Below, piece after piece: positions 14,286 to 25,700 of a stretch of DNA of 64,000 bases. This DNA comes from Ciona intestinalis (lineage: Eukaryota; Chordata; Ascidiacea; Phlebobranchia; Cionidae): the NCBI RefSeq assembly GCF_000224145.3, contig NC_020174.2:4975117-5039116 (forward strand), read 5' to 3'. The translations under genes and the position numbers were made by a program. Position 1 is the first letter of the stretch, and every line of letters starts with the position of its first letter. The notes under the pieces were generated by a model that searched no databases, had not been told where the DNA came from, and was given only the letters and a program-made list of their open reading frames with translations.

Positions 14286-16567
14286 TTAACCATAATCACT
14301 CGTGGTTACAAACGTATTCCATGGACCACACACTACACCAGTTACATATAAACCATGTGTTTTAAACCACATCACAGTCTGTGGCAAATGCGCTTCACAA
14401 TGTACGCTGTCTGTTGGGATATCAGTGTCTGGTTTACAACATGAGTGACATATTTGACCATATCGTGCCCAACCCCATGTGATTAAAGTCCCACACGAAG
14501 TAACTGCAGCAGTGTGCCTAACACCACAGGATACATCAATAATAGAAACAAAGCTGTTTGAATCCGCACACATTTCAAGTTCTAACAATGTTGGGTTTAG
14601 AACAACACCTATGGCATTGGAATCTTTTGTAGAATTTTCCATTTTAAGTGCTTCAGTGGAGTTGGTGCAAATACCAACTGGGGCTTGAAATCCAGTCTGA
14701 CCTGACTGGTTCCAACCCCAGACATACAAATCATCAGTGTCTGCCAAAGTTTTTTATTTTGTAAAACATTAAATAAATTAAAACTCTTAAAAGTATATTA
14801 CTGATTTAATGTGTAAAAAGCACATTTTTGACCCAGTATCACAAAAATATGGAATATTGTTTAGAATCACATTTCAAAGCATTATACAAAGATGATAACT
14901 AAGTGTTATATGTTTAAAACAATGTATAAAGTTGATCTGCAGAGGTTGTTAATATGCAAATAAATGAAATGCTGTTTTGAGAACAATTTACAACAAATGT
15001 AAAGCATCTGAAAAGTTAATATACCTGCCAGAGCAGCTGAGTGCCACCCACCAGCCCCTACACGCTTAATACAAACACCACCAAGGGCATCTATCAACTG
15101 TGGTTGCTTTAATGTTTCCATATCACCATGTCCAAGTTGTCCATGACTGTGACCAAAGTGTTTACAAGGTTTAAATTGAACTAATAATAAAATATATGTT
15201 GCCAAAATTAATATGTAAATGAATGAATGTAATGAATGAATGTAACTTACTTTATCCTCGCGTGGCCAGAAAACGACATTCGTTATCACACGGGTTTAAC
15301 ACCTCGTGCCAGCTAACGAGTTACCATGTATGTTACTTTGTGGGTAATTATTTATTTTTTTTTGATTTTTTTCTTTTTTTTATGTATTTCTGATAATTTA
15401 GACAACCCATTAGTAACCACTGGGTTGGAGCAATTGCCGTTAAGTGTCTTGCCCAAGGACACATACGCCCACAATGGTAGCAGCATCGAGCCTTCAACCC
15501 ATTACCTCTGGGTTACAGGCAGGCGCGCTAACCACTGTACCACGGCGCCAGACAAAATAAAGAATAATGCAGCATTTAAAGAGAAAAACTTACTTATTCT
15601 CATAAAGCAGGGCAAAGACAGTTATTATAACACGAGTGTTTACGAGTTACCACATATGTAACTTTGTGTGTCAAATTAAGTATCTTGCCCAAAAACAAAA
15701 CCTGTAAGAAAGGTAGCAGTGCCATGTCCCGAGCCATTATCGGCTTGGCCAAAGACACCAAAGGTACATTACCTGCCAATTCCCCAGCTGAAGACGTTTC
15801 CGTTATGTGTTGATAATAAGCTGTGACAATTACCACATGAAACATTCCTTACTTTGTGGCTTGAAAACATTGGCCTCATAATAATAGGACTCTCCAAGAT
15901 GTTATTGCAATGTAGTAGCACATCATCTGAAACAAGAATAGGTTAACCTCAACATTAATCATACCATAAATGTGCATAGTCCTAAAAATCACATGGCATA
16001 ATTGCATTAACAGAAAAAATTACAGTAAGAACTTGCATACCTGCTACTAAATAAAATCCATTTGAATCTTTTGCTACAGATCCAACATGGCGTTTTGTAA
16101 ATATTTCACTTCTCTCAGGCTCGAACTGCAGCACAAATTCTCCATTATCCTGTAGTATTCCATAACCATGATTATCGAAGTTTAAAATCGATTGGATGCA
16201 TTTGGATGATATATTTTCCTTCGTCAACTCTCTACCCAGATTGTTAGTAAGCCCACGGCGCAATAGTTTTTCATCTGAGAAACAAAGTAAAAGTTAAGAA
16301 AAGTTACACAAATCGACAAGTTTACTGCAGCATAGGCAAAATGGTACCTTCGCTTAAATGACATGTCACCCAAATTTGCACAACTTAAAACAGTATATTT
16401 TTGTATGTACCATAGGAATAAATGCTGGAACTCCATGTGTGAGAACTTGTGAGAACTTTACGTTTTGTTTGACTTGTAATGCAAAGTGGGGAAGTTACAC
16501 AATCTCTTTCAACATCAGAACTTATCTGACCAAACCCATTATATCCAAAGCCGTACAGGCTAGGCAT
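14286..16567 (-). CDS. RCCD1: RCC1 domain-containing protein 1
   Basis: Small RCC1-type beta-propeller protein. In mammals it partners the H3K36 demethylase KDM8 and acts in chromatin and spindle stability. Five exons: about 16408-16567 (start MPSLYGFGYNGFGQ), 16044-16273, 15774-15930, 15028-15148 and 14286-14745. The translation follows human RCCD1 from end to end: GFG.GFGQ at the N-terminus, HNGNVFSWGIGR, HGQLGHGDMETLKQPQLIDA, GAGGWHSAALA, LYVWGWNQSGQTG, CGVRHTAAVTSCGTLITWGW, and CGPWNTFV just before the stop. The protein is close to the family's usual length. The third intron (15149-15773) is expanded by a SINE (15222-15549) and a SINE fragment. Phases agree at the junctions checked. Confidence 0.94.
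15222..15549 (-). repeat. tRNA-headed composite SINE in RCCD1 intron 3
   Basis: Read on the minus strand, it starts with a tRNA-like head (GGCGCCGTGGTACAGTGG, then TTAGCGCGCC as box A-like and GGGTTGAAGGCTC as box B-like). A non-tRNA body follows (GGCACGAGGTGTTAAAC, then CACGCGAGGATAAAG), and the end is a tail of ATTC repeats. This layout is that of a composite SINE. A family of this sort (Cics-1) is known from Ciona, but the name was not checked here. It lies in the same orientation as the gene. Confidence 0.75.
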
Positions 16568-16854
16568 TAAGATGGATTCCTAATTCTAATCATGGACAAC
16601 AATCGAGTGCATATTTAATTCCTTGTTACATAAACCGTATATTTTTTATTATTGTTACTAGGTTTCCCTTTACATTTATACTAAGAACTTCAAACAGGAG
16701 AAAAAATGTTGTTTTATTTGTGATCGTGTTTAATATGATTACTTATGTAATAAACTGCACACATATGTGTATTGTTTTATCTGTACAGTACCATGTCGAC
16801 TATTTCAATTTAAAAACATTCACAAAACGTTTCACAACCAAGATCTAAACGGTA

Positions 16855-16935
16855 CCTCTAAATTGTCAGTGTGCCTCTAAATCTTAGTCACACTGCCACA
16901 CTGCGGCACACTGCGGCACACTGACATTTTAGAGG
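16855..16935. repeat. Inverted repeat able to form a 21-bp hairpin
   Basis: Left arm 16855-16875 (CCTCTAAATTGTCAGTGTGCC) in form 10+11 bases reads as the inverse of 16915-16935 with one mismatch. The loop contains two more 'cggcacactg' units. Short direct repeats AGATCTAAA flank the hairpin at 16841-16849 and 16941-16949, as an insertion footprint would. Confidence 0.7.
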
Positions 16936-17389
16936 GACCCAGATCTAAATTGCATTTTTTTGTCAGTACATGTGTCTGTGTTTGGCACAAACGGCACACC
17001 GACACTTGCAGCCGTGTTAACATTTACCATAAATAACCATAAAATATCAAAAATTATATTATAAACCTGATTTAGCAATATTGCGCTAAAATAAGCTAAC
17101 TCAATGTTAATACGCGCACCCACCTCAACGCGGTTAGCGAATTACTAAATAACGACTTTATGCGAATAGCGAAACATTTTACCATGCAAATAAGGTACAT
17201 ATATGATATATATATGTTAACACGACTGCAAACACCTACCTATGCTGCAAAGATTCTTAAAAGTAAAACTGTCTTTCCACAATATTTGTCTGTACTCGCA
17301 GCAAGCAAACTCCTATTGCTACACCAGATGACATGCTTATCACTTATAAGCGGCTAACTTGAATATGCGAGTACTTACGCCATGAAAAA

Positions 17390-17580
17390 AGGTTGTATGT
17401 TTTGTCCATTTTTTGCTCATGTTATTTCAATTTTTGTCCAGGGTTTGTCGATGTTTTGTCGATGTTTTGTTCACGTATGGTCTGTGCATAGATCTACGGT
17501 CCATGTGTACCATTTTTTTTCGTGTTTTGTCTAATCTTTTGTCCAATTTTTTATTATATTTTGCCCATGTTTTTGTGTGT
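17390..17580 (+). repeat. Degenerate T-rich tandem repeat
   Basis: Repeated short units of the type ATGTTTTGTCC / TTTTTTGTCC with varying spacing, including 'gtcgatgttttgtcgatgtt'. An open frame crosses it but only because the unit lacks stops in one frame. Confidence 0.6.
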
Positions 17581-19723
17581 CACTCAGTCAAATTAAAGAA
17601 CCAAATTTTGGTGTTTCTGTGTTTGTTGTTTAATGCTCTTGCCCGAATATTACACCACGTAATGACAAGGTTACCAACTCACAAAGCACGCCGACCAAAA
17701 GGACGAGCAGTACAATTTGTATTAGTGCACATGGGTCGAGGCAATAAACGAGATTCTACAAAGGGGATGGTGCAATGTAAAGATTACCGGACCCCATGTG
17801 CCGTGTCGAGCACAGGGGTGGAAATAAAAAACCCGGTTTTGCTCGGTACTTATATCATCGCCCCGACGTAAAAATGAGGTATTTAAGGTCACTGCAAGCT
17901 AGATGCTCGCACACGAATACATTAAACAAATAAAGTAGCCGCCCAGCCAAATGAGAGAAAACCAAAGGAATTTTAAAAAATGTAATAAAAAATTTAGTGC
18001 GAGTAGCAAAAGTGAAGCCAGAGGTATAACCCATGTTTGGGTAGGCGACTACAATGAACAATACCATAATAAGAAAATAACGACATACACAAAATTGAGT
18101 TTGGTAAAGTAGTCGGTACATTGAACACAAAATCGTACTTGTTGAAATGGTGAAACGGCTAAAATCGCGCTTGAAAAAAGAGGTATATAACAACAACACA
18201 ACATATGTGGAACATTGTACTTGGATTTCGTCTTTTCTTGAGTACAAGCAATACCGGAAATAGCATGGAAACAGCTGAGAAAGTTCATAAAACGCAGCAA
18301 CTACATTTTCAAGCTATTTCGAAAATTTACTGGTTGGGTAAAAGCAATAAAACCGGCAATGACAGGAGGGCCTGAAGTGATTCAGCTGATTTTGATCAAA
18401 CTTGTACAAATTTTTGTCGATGGTTAACTGTGGGCCAGGTAGTGGTCATGGAGAGGTGAACATAAACAGAAAGAAAAAGAAAACCGCTGCTTTATATATT
18501 GAGGTGGCTTCATAAATTGAACAAAGTATGTTGTTTTCTTGTGCAAAAACAAACACTTGTTTCATGTTGGTTGTCATAAAATATGAAATAGATTCAGTTT
18601 TGAGTTCAATAAATTTGGGGCAACTTGGCATGTGTGGGTAACATAATTCTGTACCATTTCATTAAGAATACATGATTTAAAAATGTAAGAAGGTGATTAA
18701 ATGAAAGCAGAGGCACAACGTTGCTCCTGTAAAAAAATTAAGATCATGATTTGGAACTGTGGGAAACATATTGCATTTTATCTTGGAACTTTATGTTGAG
18801 TAACAATGGAACTTGATATATAAGGAAATAAATGTGAACTTGATGGTAAATATCACCAAACATTCAAACTGTATGAGGTTTCATCCAGAAATTGAGAGGT
18901 TCTTGTAAGCATTGTTGAAATTTGGGAAGTGGCGTGTGAAGTAACCGAATGCAAGCAATGCTTCAACAGCAATCATAAAACAATATTGCTAAGGAATCCA
19001 CTTGTAAGAGGTAGGGGCAATTGCCAGAACACCAATTTTGAGGACGGTTCTCGTGATCAGAAACCCAAATTGAGTGAATTCGGAAGTAACATGTCTCTCC
19101 CAAGACATACAGGATCAGTAGCGAGCTAAAAGTGAAAACAAAGAACACACGACGTGAAAAATCGGGTGATACTTCTTGAGGTATACGATGCCACGGGAAA
19201 AAGAGGTTGAATGTTTCCGTCTTCTGTGTTGAACGAAAAACTAAACACGCGAGCTGAGGAATAAGATGGGACACGAAGAAATCCATCTCTCCCATGCAAG
19301 GAAACATGGAGAGAATCTGAGGTGAGAGAAGTAACAGCGAGAAAAGTAAGTGACCTTCAGGATGGGAGTACCAACATGTTTGTTGCTGATGGAGCATTAA
19401 GTTGTGATTGGAACAAGGTTTGGTGAGGTGAGAGACTGGAATAAAGTTGCACCACGTATTTCAAGCGCGCAATAAAGTTTTGTCGCTGTGGAAAGCACGA
19501 TGTCTTTTTCGTCATACAAATATAAGAATATGTTGTGAGGCCCATCGGCGAGTATAGTTAACTTATGGTTTGAGGTGAAGTTAAGAAACATTAAATAATA
19601 AAAAATGAGGTCAGGAACAAGGGGTGGCAGAGGTCATCACGGTTCAAAGGGGTCGTCGTCATATGTACAGGTTGTGGACGACTGTCAAGCAAAAGTGTCA
19701 AGCAGAAATTAGCTTTGTATCCA

Positions 19724-22700
19724 TCAGACCGTCTCCTCCTTCATGTCTGTCAAGTTACTGACGAAAACCTGTGCAGCAGTTTGTGATGTAATAGAGCTTG
19801 ATTCTGATTTGTCAGGTTCAACAGGAACACCACTGTCGGCACTCGAGGTGTCATCGGCATGCCCCCTGCTTTTGCCTTGTGTGTTGGTAAGTGCTCGGCA
19901 GTTTCTGTGCTCGAGCGGGCAGGTTCCTAACAATGGTGATTCACTTTCTTCTTGCTTCCCCTGGAAAATATTCAATGTTTATTTCAACTTGCAGTGGTAC
20001 GCCTACCTTTAGCCGAGAGTATACAGGTTCAAGGCTCAACGCTGCCACCAATGGCGGCATAAAAAAGCAAAAAAAGTTACATTCGTACCTTTTCAACGAC
20101 CTCCACGATGTGTTTTTCGGTGTAATTAGGAGACACAAGCGGGGATATGTGGTACAGTCCCATGTATTCACTCTTCCCACTCCCGCACTCTTTCTCTACA
20201 AAACACCATGTTTGAATAAACACAATATTTTGAAAATTTAAAAAAATATTTTTAAAAGATTCAAATAATTCTCTCAACCAACTCACCCATAATTTTATTC
20301 GATCTGTTGTTGACATTCACATAGAGAGTCTGCCTCGATATTTCACCACTCTCACTTTGGCTGCTGTGGGAAAACATGTTAGCTATACAATGTCAAATAA
20401 TGGTCAGTACGTTACATTGAAACCAATAGCAAAGATCATGTAATTTAAAGAACGAAGAGAAGGGAATCAACATCAAAACAACAGTTGTTAAAACTTGCTA
20501 CGGACAAATGGTGTGGGAAAGAATGTCAATTAAAAATCGTGGCTGTGCATTTATATAATACCACAAGATATGCAAAAGCCATGATTTTTAGTTGACATTC
20601 TTTTTCAGGCTTTTTATCCATAGCATGTGTTAACAACTATTGTTCTGCTGTTGATTTCTTCATCGTTTTTTAAATTACATGATCTTCGCTATCAGTTTCT
20701 GAAAGATGAGTAAAAATTATGCTCTCTTATGCAGTGACAAACAAAACATTCGTACCTTGCATGCGTGTACGAACATTTATTGTTCAACAAACATTGATCT
20801 TGTTCTGTTGCTGCACGACGCGGAACTCTTTTGTAATGTTGCCGTATTTTACAAAGTGTAAAAACAAGGAGTACGCCCACAAGGAACATTCCAAATGAAA
20901 TACCAAGCATGTATTTTAACTCAATTTTCATCTCTTTGCTTTCTTCTGTAGGAAATTTAATGTAAAATTTAATGTCTGTTTTGACAATGTAAATAACACA
21001 CACTGAATATGAGCTAATAATTCTGGTAACTATGGTTTATAACAAGTTCAGGTAAATGTGCAATACTTAATAATAGCTGGCAACTACCATGCAGTAATGT
21101 AAAGCTTATAGAATAAAAATGTGGAGCATATGGTAACTAACATACACTTGTATGTAAAACAGGTTTATCGAATAAGTTAAATAAACAAACCTTTCCAAGT
21201 GTCAATTATCATTGCTTGTGTAGATGTTGTAATATGTAGGAACGGTCCAACCTCATATTTATCATCGTGGCAAACTCGATTTGTTGATTGAGCGTTCCGG
21301 CAATTCATCCCATGCTCGTTGGCACACTGGTAATATCAATGAATGAACCTAATTATTTTCTTGCGATCAGGGCAAAAACAAGAAAACACACTGTGGGAGC
21401 AACATCGAACCTGTAACCTACGGACTAGAGACAGGCATGCTACTTGTGACACGACAATTTTTATTAATTTGTTTAGTTAACTACCAATTATTAAGCAATA
21501 ACAGCATTCTACCTTGGGGTATTGGTTTCCAATAGAAGAGCAAAGAAACGCGCAACACTGCACTGTGAAGTTGGCAACACTGCTATCATCCAACATTGAA
21601 GATGGGAAAGTAAAGGTTTGCTTGTGCATGTTGGTGTGTGGGACCATGAAACTGGAACAAGATAACTTGTCACTTATCATAACTATGTGTTGAATTATTC
21701 TTTAATCCAATTGACCGTAAATTGTATCATATATTACTAATATTAACAAATTCAAATTATTTTACAGCTTATAAATAATACCCACCTAACATGCTGGTTG
21801 ACAGGACAATTCCCAGAGATAAGTTGTATTTTGTTGGTTGTGGATTGTTGGTGCTTGATGATTGAGCATTCATCTAAATGAACCCCCATACCCGTGTCCT
21901 CATCTGTGTCCGCTGATATCTAAATAATTGTTACCATAGGGTTGATGTTAGTGGTGCTGGGGTAATATTCTATACTATGTGAATGGCGTCTAACAGCGTG
22001 GCATGCCATGGATCCTAGGACTTAGGCCAGGGCTGGCCAAAAAAATGTATGAATTTATGAAGACTATTTTGGCCAAAATTGTATAATTTTATAAAGACTA
22101 TTCTTCTAGTAGTAGTGAAAAAACAAGTTTCAAACCTCAATGAAAATATTTCTTCTTGGTTCTGAATCTGGGAGGTAAAGAGGAAATTCAATCGGGCGAG
22201 TTCTCTCGTAATCAGGGTAGGCTTGCATCTTGATTTCTGGAAAAAATAGATATTTGAAAAATTTGGTGTAAAATTTTGATAAAATATTTGTTAGTTTTTA
22301 AATTAGAATATGACTATGTGAAGAATTCGTGTGTTGCCAAAAAGATCTTGTGTGAGTGATTTCATATACCGAGTGCTACTAAATAGGTAGATGTGGTATT
22401 TCAATAGGACATGATATTCTATAATAACCTAATATTACACCAAGCCAATAAAAAGGTAACATATTAATGTAGATTAACCACCTGGAGGAATTGTGCATGT
22501 GATGTTGAAAGCCTTCCTTCCAACAATGACAAGTCCTGCATCCAAGTCTCGACCAAAATCAAAACTGACCTAAAGAGGAAACCGCTTGAAATGTTGGGTG
22601 TGTCCATTGAATGGAAGTAAGTGTGAAAATGATGGGAAATAGAGCAAAATAACGGGAAAATCTGCATTACCTAATGTTCATTAACAGTGGTATTCAAATT

Positions 22701-25700
22701 ATTCATCCACTACACAAATATGGTGGTCGAATTTTGCAATTGCAATATCTATTAGAGAGATACCAATGTTTGCACAACATACTTGTATTTGTAACTGATT
22801 TCTTTCATTCTTAAATACTCCACATTCCCCAACCCTTGCCGACAATGTGCACGAAATTTCATCTTCACAGTAAGCTAGACAACCAGAACTTTTTAAATTC
22901 TGCATGACCAACCTGGCGTCCTGAAAGTAAAAATGCAACATGAATTCCTGTGGGAGAGAAGTGTAGCTGTGTGTTATAATGAACTTGTTTGACATTAGTG
23001 CTGGTTAGAACATACACCCACAGAGTAGGAGGTATGCATGCAAAATAATAGCATTTCAACAATTCAATGTTTTGCTTTACCGTAGTAGCATAGTAAAACA
23101 TTAGGAATATTTAGTCCGGTAATTCAAAAAATGTAAACTTGTAACTATTTAAAGAACCAAAAAAGTTTTTAAAATTGTCAAAGTTTTTCAAATTAACACA
23201 TACCAAAATTATGAAACCGTTCCAAAACACATTAATGGTATCTTGAGTGCAATGATGACTGAAGGTGCTGCTTAACATTATCATCTGTCTTTGAGATACA
23301 TCTGGCACTTTGGGAACTGTGGGAACAGAACAAAGTTCATATTAAACAATAAAGGTGGCGTTTCAACAACTTGCCTTTTTGTGCGACTTTAATCCGAACA
23401 AAGTTGACATCACCACTAAATTCAGAATATCCGTTTACTTGTGAATACACTGTGTTAGCTGCTTCAAGTAAATTTGAGCCTGTAAATTAGAAAGGCATGT
23501 TTTCATTTCTCAGTTCTGATTGATGATTAAGTATGCTGATGCAATGATTGTACACTTTAAGAAACTGTTGCTTGACAAAACATTTGCCAAGCGCACAAAG
23601 AAATAAGCCCACGCTAGCTTCTGACCTCGACAAAACCCCTGAGGGCAAAATCCCTCGCATTTTTTCCACTCTTACAGCAAGAAAATGTTTTTATGACTCT
23701 GAAGCAAAATTTAAAACTGTCACTTACCTTCCGCGTCCAAATTGTTGAAATTTCTCACAATAATAGAAGCTCTATCCTCAAAGGAGAGGTCTGTTGTGTT
23801 TACAGAACAACTGGACTCAATCTATAGAAACAAAAAATAAAAATGAAAACACTGATAATTCACCTGTCAACAAAAAATGACAATTTTAATATTTTAATTA
23901 AGTCATTTGTAAGTGTTGCTATATTAAAATATTCACCTATTAGAATACCCTTTTAGGAAATTTAATTATTTCCTTTTTTAATATCTAACGCAAGTTAATC
24001 GGAAACAGCATGATATTTATATTGTAACAGAGCACATATTTTTATTCTGATACCAGTGAACAAGTGTAATAAAGTATTCGTTTTCCCTTTGTCATTGGTA
24101 TGTGCATTTTTTGCAATATTTTTATGTGTTATTATTATTGGTTCATTGCATTCTGCCTGCAGGTTATGTTTTGTAGGGTGGGGAAAGATGGGACATGTAT
24201 TCATACTATTTTCTTGTCCCATTTGGTGGTAAACAAAGAACTTTCAAAGAATTATAAAACCGTATCCTTACGACTCCCATAAACCGTAAAACACAATCAG
24301 GATATTCAGATATTATGTGTTAAAGGTGTCCCATTTTTCCCCACCTTACCATACAAACGATTTTAATAATTGGGTTGTGTATCTCTTAAACAAATATACA
24401 CACCACTAGATCCATATCGGAAGCTACAGAAGATCCAAAGTCCGCAATTAATTTCCATTCAACTGGGAAACTACTTTTTAACACAAGCGTCAGTTTCTGG
24501 CCTTTAGTTAGGAATGACAAGCCCTCCAATTGCAGCACTATTTGTTTTGAACTTCTATTGAAAAATGAAACATTTTGATCAATATACGAAAAGATAGATC
24601 AAAGGTAACCATGTTACATAGTTTTTAAGCATTTAACAGTTAAGTAATGCACTGTGCCAGCTGGTAGTGAGGAAATATAAAGTTAGGGAAACATATGGTT
24701 GAGATAAAATTGAATGTAATAACAGCAGTGCAACTTACCGTCTGTTCTGAATTTGCAAAACATACACTGGGTCAGAAATTGTAGCAGCTTCAGTGACGCA
24801 ACCTTCACCACTTTTGTGTATTAAGTAAGAAGCTGCAATGTTTTGCGGGGATTCGTACGTGCCATATGACGAGCATAAGGCGTCTGCAATATACAAGTGA
24901 TACAATTACTTAAATGGTAACAATTGAAAGCCGATATTTGCACGCAGCTGTATTCAGTAATCACATACAGCTATAGTTCCTATAAGTTATCATATAATAG
25001 ACTGGCGATGCCATTTAGGTGAAATATTTGTCTTTTATTAAACAATTATTTGGACTTGATTTTTGTCTGTTATGTTTTTGTAGCACTAGATGCTTACAGT
25101 TATAGTCACCAATATTTAGGTAAGTTCACCTTGATTGTAGCTTCCAAGAGTGAACTGTATAAAGTGAGCTTGCTGCAAGTAACTGAATGAAGTGACTGCA
25201 TCAGAATTGAAAGCATCTTGTGCAACTACATCTATAATTTGGTCAGGATTCATGTAAGGCTGTATTTTTCCAAAATAAGTTGCATCAATTTTTACGCCAG
25301 TCTTGTAGTTATAAATGCTCCCTCCATAAGTAAGCTGCAAAAGTAGATAGTTTCATATAAGTATGTTTCAAAAAGCTGTCCAATTAAGTTTCAGTTACTT
25401 ACATAAAACACATATTTGGTGCTTGCTTGAGGTTCATGGCTAATCACCCACTTCATAGGTACAGTTGATGTCAATGTAATTATGTAACGTGTTTGAATAG
25501 TAATGCTGCTAGGGTTTCGAGGTAAGTGGGAGGCAGTGCCATTATCGCGAAAACTGAGGTATATCTAGAATTAAGAATAAATTTAGTTGGATACTTTTCT
25601 AGTAATTAGATAATGCAAGGGCACTCTGCTATAATATTAAGTGGGGTTCCAAGGGTCTAAATGTTGGACTTAGTTAGTTAGTGTCTAGCCCGGACACCAA

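Larger units (their letters stand above)
16568..19723. other. 3.2-kb stretch with no recognised gene
   Basis: Lies between the RCCD1 start and the TGF-beta co-receptor stop. It holds the RCCD1 promoter near 16568, a 21-bp-stem hairpin (16855-16935), sequence akin to the palindromic MITE arms (17160-17200 and 17362-17395), and a T-rich degenerate repeat (17390-17580). From about 17600 to 19700 there are mixed short open frames on both strands, up to about 150 codons. None resembles a known family or shows a coherent exon chain. This could be co-receptor 3' UTR, a noncoding transcript or decayed sequence. Confidence 0.5.

Noticed and set aside
15450-15549. tRNA gene suggested by box A and box B-like sequence
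   Set aside because: The cloverleaf is not complete and the same sequence recurs with a shared non-tRNA body and ATTC tail, so it is a SINE head.
15326-15661. Plus-strand open frame of 111 codons
   Set aside because: It lies on the antisense strand of a SINE in an RCCD1 intron.
17413-17871. Plus-strand open frame of 152 codons
   Set aside because: Its first half is a T-rich degenerate repeat coding a Phe/Leu/Val-rich string, with no family match and no supporting splice sites.
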